Assembly: GCA_037577475.1 (NCBI GenBank)
Contig: CM075186.1
Location: forward strand, 6,509,501-6,573,500
DNA from: Chaunax sp. Z400
Lineage: Eukaryota; Chordata; Actinopteri; Lophiiformes; Chaunacidae
DNA: 64,000 bases
Direction of reading: 5' to 3'
The notes beneath the pieces were generated by a model, which was given only the letters and a program-made list of their open reading frames with translations, did no database searches and was not told the DNA's origin. Each line of letters opens with the position of its first letter. The first letter of the stretch is position 1. The translations under genes were made by a program, and so were the position numbers. Of the stretch, positions 12,323 through 26,620 are shown piece by piece.

Positions 12323-15300
12323 TCATGTTTGTCCTCGAACATACCTGACCTGTTTTAAGTAAAACACTCGCTTGTTCGCCATCCTTTCTCCCTCTGTTTG
12401 GTGTCAATCTGTTACACTGTGTAAGATAAGACTTTCTGGCCCAAGGGAGGACAGCATGTGTGTGTGGTGTATTTTTCTGCTGGTGAGTAACAAATTGGCC
12501 TAAACAACTTACCTTTATGTATAGGGAGGAATCTGAAAAGCCAGTGTTTGACCCTAAATAAGCTGTATCATTGATCCCTGAATCAATGATATGTTTGACC
12601 TTTTCAAGGTAAAACATCATATTTGATGACCCATTTTTCCCCCTCAAGCTTATGTTGGCATTCAACCACTTCCTAGCTTACATTTGGCAACGTAAATGAA
12701 TTCTGAAATATCAACAAACATCTTGGACACAGTAAGCCTGGAATTCAAAATGTGCAAGATGCAATCAAGCTCGCAATATTACTTTAACTGTCTTGGTGTC
12801 TTTCCACCTGACCTCGGATATGTTTTGGTTAACTTGTTAACATAAGGCTCATTTATGTGCACGGAAGGCTCCGTCCGTACTCTGCATTCATTTTGTCCAT
12901 ATTTGTGCACGTTCTCTGAAAGCTTACGGATATGAAGGAAATGGAGCAGTACCACTGGAAATCTTCAGCGGCAGTGTAGCCATAATTCAAGGAAGAGACA
13001 ACAAATATCTACGGACACGGCAAAGAAGAAAAAAGTGACGTGAAAAAACTCTCCATCCACATACAATCAAATGACAGTGTTTGCTAGCATATGGCTGAAT
13101 GATAATATTGGCTGTTTTATGATGGTAGTTATTGTTTTTCCTACATTTGGCCTGATGTTCCTCTGGATTGTCACTATTCATTGTCTGTTCAGATGCTGAT
13201 CAGTCAGGAAGAAGTAGATAATAGCGGTTTGTCAGATTCCCCATGGTTCTAAAACTTCCAACCGGGAACACAGCAGTATGTCATTACAGCATTTGTATAC
13301 AGTCTATGGTGGCCCTGAGATCTCAGCATACGGCAAATAGAGAAGACACAAGCAAAGTGTGAAAACATCGTCACCACATTATCAAAACTAAATCCTGCAA
13401 AGTGAGAAAAACACACACTGATGCAGAAACATGCTTCAAATCCACAAAACACAACCAAATACAGAAATAAAAAACTAAATTGTATGGTTTTAGGTAGAAC
13501 AACAAGTGTGTCTCAGCCATGTTCATTAGATTTTAGTGTCCTTTAGACAGACTTGTAGCATTTCTCTATTTTGTTTCACTTTGTCTCACTTTGTATTGTT
13601 TTGTTAAATGTTGCTCATTTTGTCAAATCGGTCAAGATATTTAGTGTTTTGTCTACCTTGCATTTGTTGTCTTGAATTTCTTCTCTCAGGGCCACCAAAG
13701 CATATTACAAATATATACACTGAGAGTTACTGATGACTTTTCAGATGGTGTGGTCTGACATCCTTACCTTGTCCTCTTGGCTCAGGCTGATTCCCAATTC
13801 TCCACCACAACAGCAGCAAAGGTGTCATGAATATGTGGATACCTTTTCACTGCAAAAAAGTGAATCAGAAATTTCTATTTGGCATTTAAGATGAGTTTTA
13901 ATTAACAAATGCAGCCTTGGCAGGCGTGGCCTCCTCTGCATGTGGCCCACTCTGGTTGTGGCCTGTTACAACTGTCTAGACACTGACTGACTGGACCGCG
14001 AGTTGTAATCACTTCTCTTTCAGGAAAGCTCCCATTTGTCTTTTCAAACGAGTCATCGATTGCGCGTGCTTGATTGATTTCTTAGCGGTTTCAGAGCCGA
14101 GTTGAGTTAGCTCTATTGAATTTGCTTGTGTAATTTGTGAACAGTGAGACTGATAAATAATAGAGGTTTTGGTATTTTCAGTATTTATTGTGCTTTTGAA
14201 AAAAAAAAATCCAGGTACTCTTATCCAGGTGAAATAATTGTAATTTGTAGCAGTTGTTACAGGGTGGCAAATCAGATGTATTTAGCATATAAATATCATG
14301 TTACATTGTTCTATTTTTACCATAGATAATGCAATACAAGTTGCATAGCATATATTTAACAGTGTAAATAGTGTACTACAACATTCTTCTGCCATTTTTC
14401 CTCTGGGTAAAAATCACATTTTTCATATGATTACAATTTAATAAACATCAGGCTCCAAGTTCATTTGTACAAGAACATATTTAACGCCAATATTGATCAA
14501 TTAAGTATTATCAAAAAACCTCTGGGAATTTAACTTGTGATTCTAACTATACTAACCCTTTTAAATGGGTTTACAGTTCCTTTTATTTAAAGGAAACACC
14601 TTGATATTCCGAATTGTTCCGGAGTTTCACCAGACACTTACCACGCTCATTTAAGTTGAAAGTGTTCCTGGTTGAAACCAAGTGGAGCTAGCTTCAAACC
14701 TGAATGGTTATAATGATAATTTTTAAAAAAAGTTATTTTTTAGTTAAAATAAAGATAATGTAACTTCAAAAAGTCAGAATGTCAAGGTGGCTTTTTAATC
14801 TATCTGAGATATTCTCTACAACATTGTGCAATAGTGATGTTTAGTTGTAACTTTTGAATGTGAATTATCATGTGAAATATCTGCTAACCCTTAAAGCGTC
14901 ATCAGCCTTATGCATTGTTGTGTTTTCTTTAAGCAGGACGTACTCTACCGTTTTGGCCGAGTTCTGACAGCGTTCCTCACATCACTTTGAAAATCAATCT
15001 AAAAATAACACACCTGTGGTCATAGAATATTTCCTAATGTGCCAAACAATGAAGCAATATTTTCATTTACAATCAGCATTTGCATTTGATTCAACAAAGC
15101 TGTAGCCTACATTCAACCATGCATGATGCTATTTAGCACTTGATGTGAATGTGCCTCCAGAAAACAATGTATTGTGTGAATGCTGTTTGAAATAAAAGCA
15201 ATTCAGCAGTAGCAGTTTGGCCTCTTGTTTATTTTGTTTGAATGGGGATGAATTGCTGGAAAAAGCAAAGCAAGGGGAAAATGAAAATCTTGGTATCTGA

Positions 15301-16100
15301 TATGAAAAGGAAACTATACAATCACTATACAAATGTTTTTCAAAACAAAACACACCATTTAATAAATTATATCATTGCAGGTCAAGATACTAAGCAGGTA
15401 ATAAAGTCATTAATGTATCAATATTTTTATTTTACAGCCTACATAATTCTGAATTGGACTATTCTGTGGGAGTACTTTTACTTTTGGTACTATTTTCATG
15501 CCAATACTTTTGTTCTTTTACTTCAGTAAAATTTTAATTTCAGTAATTTCAATTTCAGAGGGTTTTTTTCACTGTAGAATTAATACTTTTAGTCAAGTGA
15601 AATATCTCAATTTCTCTTCCCCCACTGTAAATTTCGTCAAGATGACACAAATATCCACTACAGATAAAGAAAAAAATGCAATTTATGCAAAAGTCAGTAT
15701 AAAAAATTATGTTGTGTAAGGAGGACTTTGTATAGTGACTTTTCTAGGTGAATAGAAAACATTCTATTCACTGAATAGGCTGTATATTTCAGTTAAGTAA
15801 TTTTAAAATACACTAAGTGACAATAATAATGTAATGCTGGAAAGCATGTGGCAGGAATACATAATTTATCTGCAGATTGTTTTCACACAAACAAGTTGAT
15901 ACATTTGAAATGGAATAGTGTTGATGTCAGTAACTAATGCATTTTGCAATGCTGCGCACCAGAGTTTAATTAAGGTTGCGATAATGTGAAGTGTAATCAG
16001 ATTATGTCATTTTGTGTTTTGCACTTCAAGCAAAACATTTTGTGTTTATCAAGTCAGATTCGGAAAACTCTGTTGATAATTGGGCAATAGGAATCAAATA
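12323..16100. other. syt12 3' UTR and syt12-cat intergenic region
   Basis: No coding exon recognised. The proximal part is presumably syt12 3' UTR; the first clear AATAAA I note is at 15191-15196, about 2.9 kb after the stop, but I cannot tell whether it is used. AT-rich sequence fills the rest, with AGTACTTTTACTT-type repeat phrases at 15470-15600. Confidence 0.5.
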
Positions 16101-16169
16101 TTATATAAACACAAAAGACGCTCACTCTTGTTTATTGCTTTCTGTCAAAAGTAGGTCAATTTTGTTCTT

Positions 16170-16328
16170 TCAACCAATCAGAAGAGAGGGGCACAAGAGG
16201 GGGCGGAGCCACATGAGCAAAGTCCAGGAAGAAGTATTTAGGTCGTGGGACAGACCGATATCGCCTTTATTCGCAGCATCGTCCGACCAGTTTGTAGTCT
16301 AAACGTCCAGTGGCGCTGACCTGTCACG
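16170..16328 (+). promoter_or_regulatory. Catalase proximal promoter and 5' leader
   Basis: A CCAAT box (CCAATCA, 16174-16180) lies 20 bases before a GC box (GGGGGCGGAGCC, about 16199-16210), about 120-155 bases upstream of the cat ATG. No TATA box is evident. Mammalian catalase genes also use TATA-less promoters with CCAAT and GC elements, so this is likely the core promoter. The transcription start is not determined. Confidence 0.65.
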
Positions 16329-19300
16329 ATGGCTGAAAACAGAGATAAAACTACCGATCAAATGAAGATTTGGAAGGAGAGCAGACCCTCTCAGGTCTGT
16401 AGATGCTTCGCATCTGATAAAGTGTTTTTGGTGCACAGCGCCGACTGACTTGGGTTAATGGGTGAGAGGTCGTTTAGGGTAACCATCTAACATTATTCGC
16501 CAAAGCTATGTTTTCGTGTAAGCTAACGTCCAACACTGAAGCCTGACTTGCCAGACATATTCATAAGATATTTCTAAGTAGCTTGTAAGTGTTGTTTAGT
16601 GTGTGAAGCGGTCGTTTATACGTAAATCTTAGTATGATCTTACTAACAATCATGCCAACGGTGGTTTGCTAAGGTTACATGCTAAAGAACTAAAATATAA
16701 ATACTGTATCATTAAGCTATGTTAAGCTATACAGCTAACCACCAACCGATTCTCAAAGCTTCTAATGACAAAATAAACACAGCAACAACTTTAATGTCTT
16801 TCAGGAGTTCAGTTCAGTGTGAAGGTATGACGTAGGTCATTGTCCAGAGGTATGTTGTTGGTTGAACTTCACCCCTGTGAGTTACATAACGAGCAATTCA
16901 GAGCCTCTAAGCTAGCTATTATCACAAAATGTAACCCTAATTGTTAGTCCACATCACTCCAACCCCCATCCCCCAGGGCTGTCTGTTATAATAATGACGG
17001 TCATGGTTAATATACTGCACTTACAGCTGTAAAAATAATAATGAAGATAGAACAATTTAACTTTGATAGTTGGGTACATTCATTTGGTATCACCCCGTTT
17101 TATATATTTGATGCAAAACTGATAGCATCAGTATCATGGTATTTGAAGAAATATGCATGCATGCTTTCCTTCCATATGAGATTCTCTGTCAGTCGACTCA
17201 TCTGGGTACAATTTGAATTACGAGGTTGTTTTCTTGTCCTTCCTTTGACGTGGGGATCCCTTTTTGCAACAGAAGCCAGACACACTGACCACAGCAGCTG
17301 GCCATCCTATTGGAGACAAGCTGAACCTGCAGACTGCAGGGCCCAGGGGTCCTCTGCTGGCCCAAGATGTCGTCTTTACAGATGAGATGGCCCACTTTGA
17401 CCGGGAGCGAATCCCAGAGAGAGTGGTTCATGCCAAAGGGGCAGGTGAGTGTTGGCGGGTATTCAGTCCCTTCTGATTAGCCGAGTCTATGTCACCATCA
17501 TTACTTTCTTACTGAGCACAATGGTCTGACTTCCTCCAGCAAAAGTATAATGGTTAGATCAGTTCTGTTGCACCAAAACTAACTGTGCAACATGTGCAAA
17601 AAGCAAATGGGGCTCATTCTTGTTTGTGGATTAGCCTCAGTCAAGCGCAAATCTTTTAAGATTTTCAGATCAGGGTCAAAGGCTTTAACCACCTAATGAG
17701 CAAATTTTGTTTGTTGGTCTTTTCTGAAGGGACCTACATGGTGATACAACACTGAACTAGTCTCAGCTGTCTACTACAAATATTTGAGCCAGACATTGTT
17801 AAGATATGAATATGTAAACCAAACAAGAACTATTTTCCTCCATGATGCAGGAGCGTTTGGCTACTTTGAGGTGACTCATGACATCACTCGCTACTGCAAG
17901 GCCAAGGTGTTTGAGCATGTCGGGAAGGTTTCACCTATCGCTGTCCGCTTCTCCACTGTAGGTAAGAACAACTTTGTTGGGTATTTAGGTATGATTGATA
18001 GCTTATCATGGTTTACTGATTTTCCCCAAAACATCAAAATGTGTTTTAGGGAAAAACATCTATATGTGATCTATAAAATTCTGACATATTGCATTTCAGC
18101 TGGTGAATCTGGATCAGCAGACACGGTGAGAGACCCCCGAGGCTTTGCAGTCAAGATTTACACTGAGGAGGGCAACTGGGACCTGACAGGCAACAACACC
18201 CCCATTTTCTTTATCAAGGATGCCATGCTGGTGAGTGGGTGTATTATAGGTGGTGAAAGATAATCTTCAAATAAATATAGGATCAGAATGTAGTTTCATC
18301 AGGCATTAGCCATTAAAAACAGTTGATCATATTCCAAAAACAAACACACATGGAAACCAAACCTGAATATGATACTGCAGCACATAGCACATTTAATAAT
18401 GACCTTTGTTTTAAGATGAATCATGAAAACATATCTCATTTACTTTACCCTGTGCAGTTCCCATCCTTCATCCACTCCCAGAAACGCAATCCCCAAACCC
18501 ACATGAAAGACCCCGACATGATGTGGGACTTCTGGAGCCTGAGGCCTGAGAGTCTGCATCAGGTAGCTGCTTGTTGAAAATAAATTCTAGTCAAATTCTA
18601 GTCCTAAATTTCTTTTGGGCTCAATAAAGTATTCATCTATATCAGTTTCAAGAACAATGGTTGATGCCAATAATGTAATGTAGCAGTGCACTGTTTGCTC
18701 TTGCATTATATGCAATGATTTGCCTCGTATTCATACCTTCAGTAAGTCTCTTGTGGTTTACATCAAGTCGCTTGCACAGAAAGCGTTGTAGGCCATCATC
18801 TTCTGTCTTCTGCTCTGTATTCCATGTGTGTAGCTGTCTTTCATGTTTAGCGACAGAGGTTTGCCCGATGGTTTCCGTCACATGAACGGCTACGGCTCTC
18901 ACACCTTCAAACTGATCAATGCCGACGGCAAGTGTGTCTACTGCAAGTTTCACTCCAAGGTCTGTTTGACCAGGTTTAACCCTCATTTAACTATATAGAT
19001 CCACCTCCTGAGATGTTGACATTATTAGTTATGTCATGTTCTATGTGCTTGTTTTTTCAGACTGATCAAGGCATAAAGAATCTGTCAGTAGAGGAGGCAG
19101 ACCGCCTGGCTGCCACCAACCCAGATTATGCCATTGGAGACTTATATAATGCCATCGCCAATGGCAACTACCCATCATGGTCCTTCTACATCCAGGTCAT
19201 GACCTTTGAGCAGGCCGAGAAGTTCCAGTTCAACCCCTTTGATCTGACCAAGGTACCACATCCCTACACAGCAGATGTAAAAATGGCTTCAGATGCAGTC

Positions 19301-22300
19301 AAATTATAACATGTTATAGGATACTTAAAATATGAAGACACCTGTTGTTATAATAGGAGTGTTATTGGGCTGAATCTGAGGCAACTGGGCAACTATAATA
19401 ATAACTATAATGGGTCATGGGTCTCAGAAGAGTTTAAATATCTGAAACTCTCCACCAGGCATATAAAACTGAAGAAGTCCATTTAATAAAAGCAGCAAGT
19501 GTTAAATCAAATGTTATTTTATGAAGGGCAACATCAGAAATCTAACTTTTGAATATTGATATAAATTAGAAATAAGGTGACGTTACTGACAAAGACTTTG
19601 TGTCCCTGGGTGTGTTGTTGTAACCACCCAGCAGTAGGCTACAGTATTTCTCAGCTAATTGAATTTTCTCATTCAGGTTTGGCCGCATAAGGACTACCCT
19701 TTGATCCCTGTGGGCAAACTGGTACTCAACAGGAACCCAGTCAACTACTTTGCCGAGGTGGAGCAAATGGCCTTTGACCCCAGCAACATGCCAACGGGCA
19801 TTGAGGCAAGCCCCGACAAGATGCTGCAGGTAAAGCAACCAGGGACTCTCTCTTGGCATGTTTTCCATCAAATTAAAACACTTAACTAAAAAGAAACATT
19901 CATACAATTTGTTTTCTACATATCCAGTAAGTAACCAGTCACATTTTAATACTGCTGCACATGTTGAACACTGCAAATCGTTCTAACAAGTTAAAACTCT
20001 TTTTGGGTGTCTGGAAAACGAGTCCATGAAAAAGTTTTGCAGTCCCTTTAACTATGAGGGGAAATAATGGATCATGTGGAGCTCTATGGTGTCCGGTGAC
20101 AGGACACGTTCAGGCATCTCGCTGCAATTAAATAAAATCTGGACTAAATGAACTCCCTCTCTTACAGTACCTACAGTGTAACGATTCTCTGTCTTGTCTT
20201 CATCTAGGGTCGTCTCTTCGCCTACCCTGACACACATCGACACCGGCTCGGGGCCAACTACCTACAGATCCCCGTCAACTGCCCCTACAAGGCCCGTGTG
20301 GCTAACTACCAGCGCGACGGTCCGATGTGCATGTCTGACAACCAAGGTAACTCATACTCCTGCCTGTGTGCCGGTTTCTGTGTATCTCAGTGCATACAGT
20401 AACAAGGATGTACCCGAATTCTTAACTGTTTCACCAGGAGACGTGGTTATTCAATGAATTATTGTTTAGGCCATCATCGAATAAGTTAAGACACACCAGC
20501 TCCAAGATCCTACAAGGTATAAAAGGATGGATGGATGGATTGATAGGTAGATCGAGGATGTGAACTAATCAATGTCAATAGGATGTTTCACAACTATGCT
20601 CCAGTAGTGGTGCATCTTCCACCGGTCAATGTCTCAACTGGAAATACTGACATCAAGGAGAAATCGTGGTGCAAAAAAACTTCTTTTTTTTAAAAGTTAT
20701 TTTGATCAGTTCCAGATTTATTTATTAGGTGTTTATTACTTTGACGTTCAACGATGCAGATTAATTTATTTAGGTATTTTAAAATAATGTTCAATTAAAC
20801 TGTCAATTTTATTTATTTATTTTTTTTTTACTGTCAAATTATCAATTGTCTAATAGTCAAATATTGGTGTCGATTTTTTTCCCCCGGGCATATATAGGTG
20901 ATGTCACCCATTCACTTTATCCTGTTCCAAAATCATTACTATATCAGCCTTTGAAAATCCAATCGGTCAACTTCTGATAAATAGTTTGACTCTGTTTGAA
21001 AATGTTTAGGTTTTATAATATTCCTAATCATATTTAAACAGAATAAAACTAGAATCAAAACTTTATTTAAGAAAATATAAATTATGACTGCAGTGAGCTT
21101 TTATTTGACTTCATGATCTCAGTTTAAAAAAGGTTCACAATTTTCATATCCGTCTTAAAACGGTGGTCAGGTGATGATATAAGTCACAGATATTGTCACA
21201 GCAAGTTCAACCTGCTTCAGTGTAAACTTAATTCTTCCTGATCATGCTGGCCATGTACTTATCCGCTCCTTCCTTAACAGGGAATTTCTAGACTAAAATC
21301 CAGTGACTTTGGAGGAAACAGTGACACTTTCTTTTTATAAATGCAGTACTGAGGATTGTCCGACAGATGGCACCATTTGTATCAAGAGCTTCATCACAAT
21401 AACACATAACAGTTGTTCAATACTTCAGAGGCTCCAACATCACAGGTTTATGAGAATGATTTTTAATTTGTCCAGCCCATATATAATATATGAGGAAATA
21501 TAAAAATCAATCACAGTCATTTACACCATGACAAACACCCGAAGAATCGTCCCACACAGCATTTACAGCCTGCCATGTTAAAAGCCATAGTGACTGATGA
21601 GTCCGTCTTCGTGTCGTCAGTGTATTCACATAGATTTACTCTTCCTGTTCACCTCACCAGTGTTTGGTCTGTCCATCCTCTAGGTGGCGCTCCAAACTAC
21701 TATCCCAACAGCTTCAGTGCCCCAGAGATCCAGCCTCGGTTTCTGGAGTCCAAGTTAAAGGTGTCTCCAGACGTGGCACGTTATAACACCGAAGATGATG
21801 ATAATGTCACACAGGTAAAGATATCAACCAAGCAGTTTGTGCCTCCAAGACCTAAATCTTCTCATTAAGCGTTACATGTACTCATTCGCACATGTCTCAA
21901 CCCATAATATCAAGGTAACCAGGACAGAAGGACCTTTGGTCTGTTGTTTTTTTCTTTTCACCTCTGCTGTCTCACTTAAAATTCTCCATAAATTATTACT
22001 CGTGCATTTCACAATATTGTTCAGAACAGCTTTGTCAATTTGCAAACAACATACAGTGCGTTTAAATATGATTTGTGATTATGATTAGTTTCCCTGAGCA
22101 TGCTATTTAATCTTTAATTGTCAGAATCAAATGGATCCATTTGTTTCAAATGACTGTAAATGTAGCACATCATGATCCATTCTCTTCTAAAGTCTTCTGT
22201 GCTTGTACTAAACCTTGTGTTGTGAAAAGGGTTGTCCCTGGCTTAATAAGCAGTGACTTTTGCCTTGACCTTATTGGTCATTGCTGTAATCTTATTAATT

Positions 22301-24598
22301 AAGTTTTGAAATCACCATTCTGTTCATGTGAAAGCACGTAGATAAATGTTCAATATTATTGAAAATGTAGACTCATCAATATTTTATGTCAATAATGGAT
22401 GGACTGACTGTTGCTATGTGACAAAAGGAGGAGGATCCACTTAGAGCAAGCTCTCTCTTTTTCAAGGTCACCCTGACTAAAACACATGCACAACATATAA
22501 ATATAGAAATCTAATGGTTAATACATTTATGTACCAAAAAAATAACATGTATAGCTTCCCTAATTTTGCATATTTCTGCAAATTGTTTCACTTTTGTGGA
22601 GCCTAATATTTAAAAGCCAGTTTCACAACGTCTGTATTGATATGTTGACTTTCAAACACCAGACTGTCTTTGGACCTACTGCAGTGTGAACTGGAGCTAC
22701 AGTTCCAGACACATGGAAGAGAACCGGGTAGTTTTCCAAGAATAGCTCTGTATGTAAATAAAATGCTGTTCTTTTCTCATATTTCTCATATTATAAAACA
22801 AAGATGCATTCTGAATCTATCTTCAGTAATGACTCTAAGGGCAGAATAACAGACTGCGTCAAAGAGGACTGAGAATGAAAGCAGACTAGTTTCAGGTGTG
22901 CTTTGGTTTTCCGGCCTGTGCTGCACCAGACTGCAGACAGGCGGTTAGCAACTAATACTGTAGCTGGTGAACATAGGGGAGCATTCAACAGCTGAAGTAC
23001 CAGATATTTTTCTCAATAATGATACTCTGAAAATGTTGTGTTCACAGGTTGTTCTAATGGCCCACATGACCAGTAAAATCATTAAAAAGCATGAAGACTG
23101 AGATGAAGATCAGTTTATCACTTTGTTTCATTTAAAAAGCAAATAAAGAGGATGCATCATTTATCATTCACATGTCTGGATAATGGGGGGGGGCAGTAGG
23201 TCATTTCTACTGCTACATAGAGTAATATATACAGTATATTGGCAGGGCACTGATTGTTTTGTAGAAATTAAGTCACAGATTACACAATTTTCCTTCTTTT
23301 TTTTTTAAACGGCAATTTTTGTATGGAATGCATTTAATCAAATTTGATTCTTGTTTTTATCCACTTCATCCAGGTTGTCAACAACTATTTGTTTGTTTGT
23401 TTGCAGGTCCGTAACTTCTACACCCAGGTGCTGAACGAAGAGGAACGGCAGAGACTTTGCCAGAACCTGGCCGGAGCCCTAAAGGGAGCCCAGCTCTTCA
23501 TCCAGAAACGCATGGTGAGTCACTTTATAGTGTCCTCACAGTCTCCTGAGTCACCTTTTCATGCTGCCATGATTTAATCTAAGAAACTCAGTATTTGTTT
23601 TTTTTATTAAATATAAATGGCAGGAGTGATGTTAAAATGGGACATCCACTATTCAAATCATTTGACATGTAGTTTTACTTATTAATTGCACTAAAGAACA
23701 GATATATTTTGAAAAAGAACAACATGAAAACAACAACAATATTACGTGTTCAGAGAAGCTACAGGATTGAACCACAGGATGTAGCTTTTTGAGCATCAGG
23801 TTTGTTCGTGTGCCATGTTCTCAGGAAATGTGGTTAGGTGGGTGTAAGCCAAAAAAAAACTGTTGTATTACAAGATTTCAAAGTGGTATACAAACAATAA
23901 CATTTTAAATGTATGACAGACTTTAAAAGATTGAATAACAGAAAATCTGATCATGTATAGAAACTTAAAAATGTAAATAAAGACAAATAAAACAGCATAA
24001 AATCATCTTTGAGTGCACAGTACGGTGGGTTTTTTTTTGTTTTTTTTTTGGCCGTTTAATATTATACAAGCAGGTTAGTGTTTTTGAGATAAGCCACTGA
24101 GTGAATAATATTTTATTTTAGAATTTTTTTAATGGATTTTTAATATTTTATAATATAATATTAAGAATGTTTTATTTTTTAACAACAGGTACTTTAATTG
24201 TGTCCCTGAATTGGAGATGGTTTTGGAACATTCAATTATTAATCTATTATTAGTAGTATTTTTTTTTTTACAGGATGGATGTTGTCAGAAAAAGTGATGC
24301 ATAAAGTTGAAGTATTGTCTCCATATTTAGATGAAAATATTGTCAAAGCTGCTGACTGTTTCTCTCGAGGTGTTTTAACTTTTTAATGATTATATTGACA
24401 TGAACACCATGGATCCTTTAGTGGCCAATCCAAACACCACAGCACAGCTGCAGGCACATTTTGGATTTAAGCTAAATGCTAAAGGAAAGAAAAGTAACTT
24501 GGATGAGAGGATTTAGCCAATTTACAGCACAAAGGTACTCAAAACTTATATATATATATTTATATATATATATTTATATTTATATATATATTTATATA

Positions 24599-24643
<45 letters not shown>

Positions 24644-25865
24644 TACCAGTCAAAAATTTGGACACAGTTTCCCATTCAAGTGGATGGGAAGGTATGAAAA
24701 CAGACATTTGGTTTCATTTTCTTTTCATGCCATCCTCACCCACAGCACAAAGCAATACAAACATCTGTGGCTTGATGTAGAAGTGGGTAGAGCTTTTTGT
24801 GAAGAGTTTGGGCCTCAGTCTGCACTGTAGTCAGGATATGTGGTTTCAGAGCAGGCTCCACCAAATGTTACACACTATGTCAAACTGTGATAAACTCTGA
24901 AAGTGGAGAAAGTGATTAGTGGCAGATACAGATGTCTGGTTCTTCATGCAGGTTGAGAGTCTGAAAGCGGTCCATCCAGACTATGGAAACAACGTCCAGA
25001 CCCTTCTCAATAAGAACAATGAAGACGCCAAGAAGGTGAACACAGTCCCAGTCCAGTTAATGGTCCAGAGAAAATGAATCCTAATGATTTAGGATATATT
25101 CCCATGAAATTTGGTACACGGGATGAATATTTAAACATATTTCCTGAGTTTTCATCTTAATTCATTCATCTCTTTAAATTTTGTTGCAACCATTGGATTC
25201 AAAGATGAGTCAAAAGCTGGTTCCTTCCTTATTTTCAGTTTTTCATTTAGGTACAAAGTGTAAACAGGTTAAGCGAACCCAGTGTGTATTTTTATACGGA
25301 GCCATTTTAAATGGATAAGATAAAGCCGGGCTCAGACTGCAGGAGTTTTGGGACAATTTAATCCGTCCATGAGAATTCTGGTCTTGGACCTTGATTGGTA
25401 CCAATGTCTGGCCTCCAGAACAGGCCGAAAACTTATCAGGGGCGGTCCGATAAATATCTGACACGATATTTAGGATTCAAAATGTGGATTATGTTGGTAC
25501 TGACATGATGGTGTCCAGTAGCCTGTAGTGTGTGATGCAGCACTGTTTTCATATCTTTCAGATATGAAAATAATGACAGTAGAGAGATGAAAATCTGGGA
25601 AGTTCCTCCTTGTATGCAACCTGGTCAAAGTTTTTAAAACTCCTGTTGCTGAGCCTAGACTACTATGGTGGACATTTATATTTAGCCTCATTGAGAGAAC
25701 ATGTGGGTTGAAATGCAGTAATGTAATGATTGATAGTAAGTTTGCAGGTTCTGTGCTTTAAAATGTCTAATGCCATCTTTCCCTCTCTGTCTTTTTCAGA
25801 ACACAAATGTGCATGTCTACAGCCGTCCAGGAGCCGCAGCATTCGGCGCATCCTCCAAGATGTGA
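16329..25865 (+). CDS. cat: Catalase
   Basis: Thirteen coding exons: 16329-16394, 17273-17444, 17851-17961, 18100-18230, 18458-18562, 18834-18959, 19061-19252, 19677-19829, 20208-20346, 21684-21814, 23407-23514, 24952-25035, 25800-25865. They join in frame to 527 aa, the same length and exon number as human CAT. It decomposes H2O2 in peroxisomes as a haem tetramer. Key residues are present at human numbering: His75 in RVVHAKGAGAFGYFEV, Asn148 in GNNTPIFF, and proximal haem ligand Tyr358 in RLFAYPDTHRHRLG. The start MAENRDKTTDQMKIWKE matches family N-termini. The C-terminus is Ser-Lys-Met, a good PTS1 peroxisome signal, unlike the weak Ala-Asn-Leu of mammals. All splice borders are GT/AG and no frame damage is seen. 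The gene lies between syt12 and the IFITM cluster. Confidence 0.98.
24549..24640. repeat. (TA)n microsatellite in cat intron 11
   Basis: About 90 bases of TATATA interrupted by TTTA steps. It yields a spurious Tyr/Ile-rich open frame. It is followed by ACAGTACCAGTCAAAAATTTGGACACA, a phrase common at Tc1/mariner-type element ends in fish. Confidence 0.85.
24638..24720. repeat. Possible Tc1/mariner terminus
   Basis: The phrase around 24642-24666 ('cagtaccagtcaaaaat' then 'ttggacaca') resembles the inverted-repeat end of fish Tc1-like elements. No matching second end or transposase was found nearby, so this is a fragment at most. Confidence 0.45.
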
Positions 25866-26399
25866 TGCATCAAATTTCTACCTGGGGAAGCCCCGTTTTT
25901 TTCCTAAGAGCAAATACACTTATCATCAATCGCTACTACAAGTAACAAGATGGGACTAAACTTTCCAATTACAGGCAGTGATGAGAAAAATAACCTTGTA
26001 TTGTGTGGATTGGATTTAGTTCATTTTTAGTCAAGGCAATCCAAATGGTTGATTTTCTACAAAGTTCTCAGAGCTAACGAAGTTCAGTTCTTGATCTCTG
26101 ATAAAATCAGGGAGGTAAATTTATTTTGACCGAGCAGCCACTTGTAAAAGAAATGATCAGGATTAGTTTGTTTTTAACAAATGAAAATTGTAGATCAAGA
26201 TGATGTGTAATGTTGATGATGTTAATGTTTTGCTGTACTTAAAACCTGCCACATTTCACTGCTTGACTCTGACCATATAAAGCCTTGAGAGTCAGCTTGT
26301 GCGAGTATCCAGTAGAGAAAATTTACTTTTTAGGATTATCAGCCGATAAAGTGCCACTCAGAGTGTATAAGTCTGCCAAACCACAGCAATCCTACAAAG

Positions 26400-26620
26400 T
26401 TTTGTGAAAATCTTTTCAGGAGTTGTTGCATAATTAGGGATGTTGGAAAAACTCGCAATGTTAAGGAAAGTTATGACACATTCCTGGATTCACCTTTTTA
26501 TCCGGATGTGCACCGACATTTAATTTCATTTAATTTCATTCTTTCGTTTCATGGAAATCCGTCCTGTATATTTTGCGTAAGCCTGCAAACAAACAGACAC
26601 AGTTGAAAATAAACTCCCTG
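26400..26620. repeat. Dispersed fish repeat copy
   Basis: Contains the family's hallmarks: 'gttgttgcataatta', 'aaactcgcaatgtta', 'attcctggattcacc', 'tccggatgtgcacc', then 'ctgcaaacaaacagacac' and 'aactccctggtgag'. Same family as copies at 45.3, 47.4, 51.6, 52.9 and 58.7 kb. Confidence 0.6.

Noticed and set aside
12249..12665. 138-aa minus-strand frame
   Set aside because: It overlaps the last syt12 exon in antisense and has no family features.
19566..19976. 136-aa minus-strand frame
   Set aside because: Antisense shadow of catalase exon 8.
24476..24697. Tyr/Ile-rich frame
   Set aside because: Translation of the (TA)n microsatellite.
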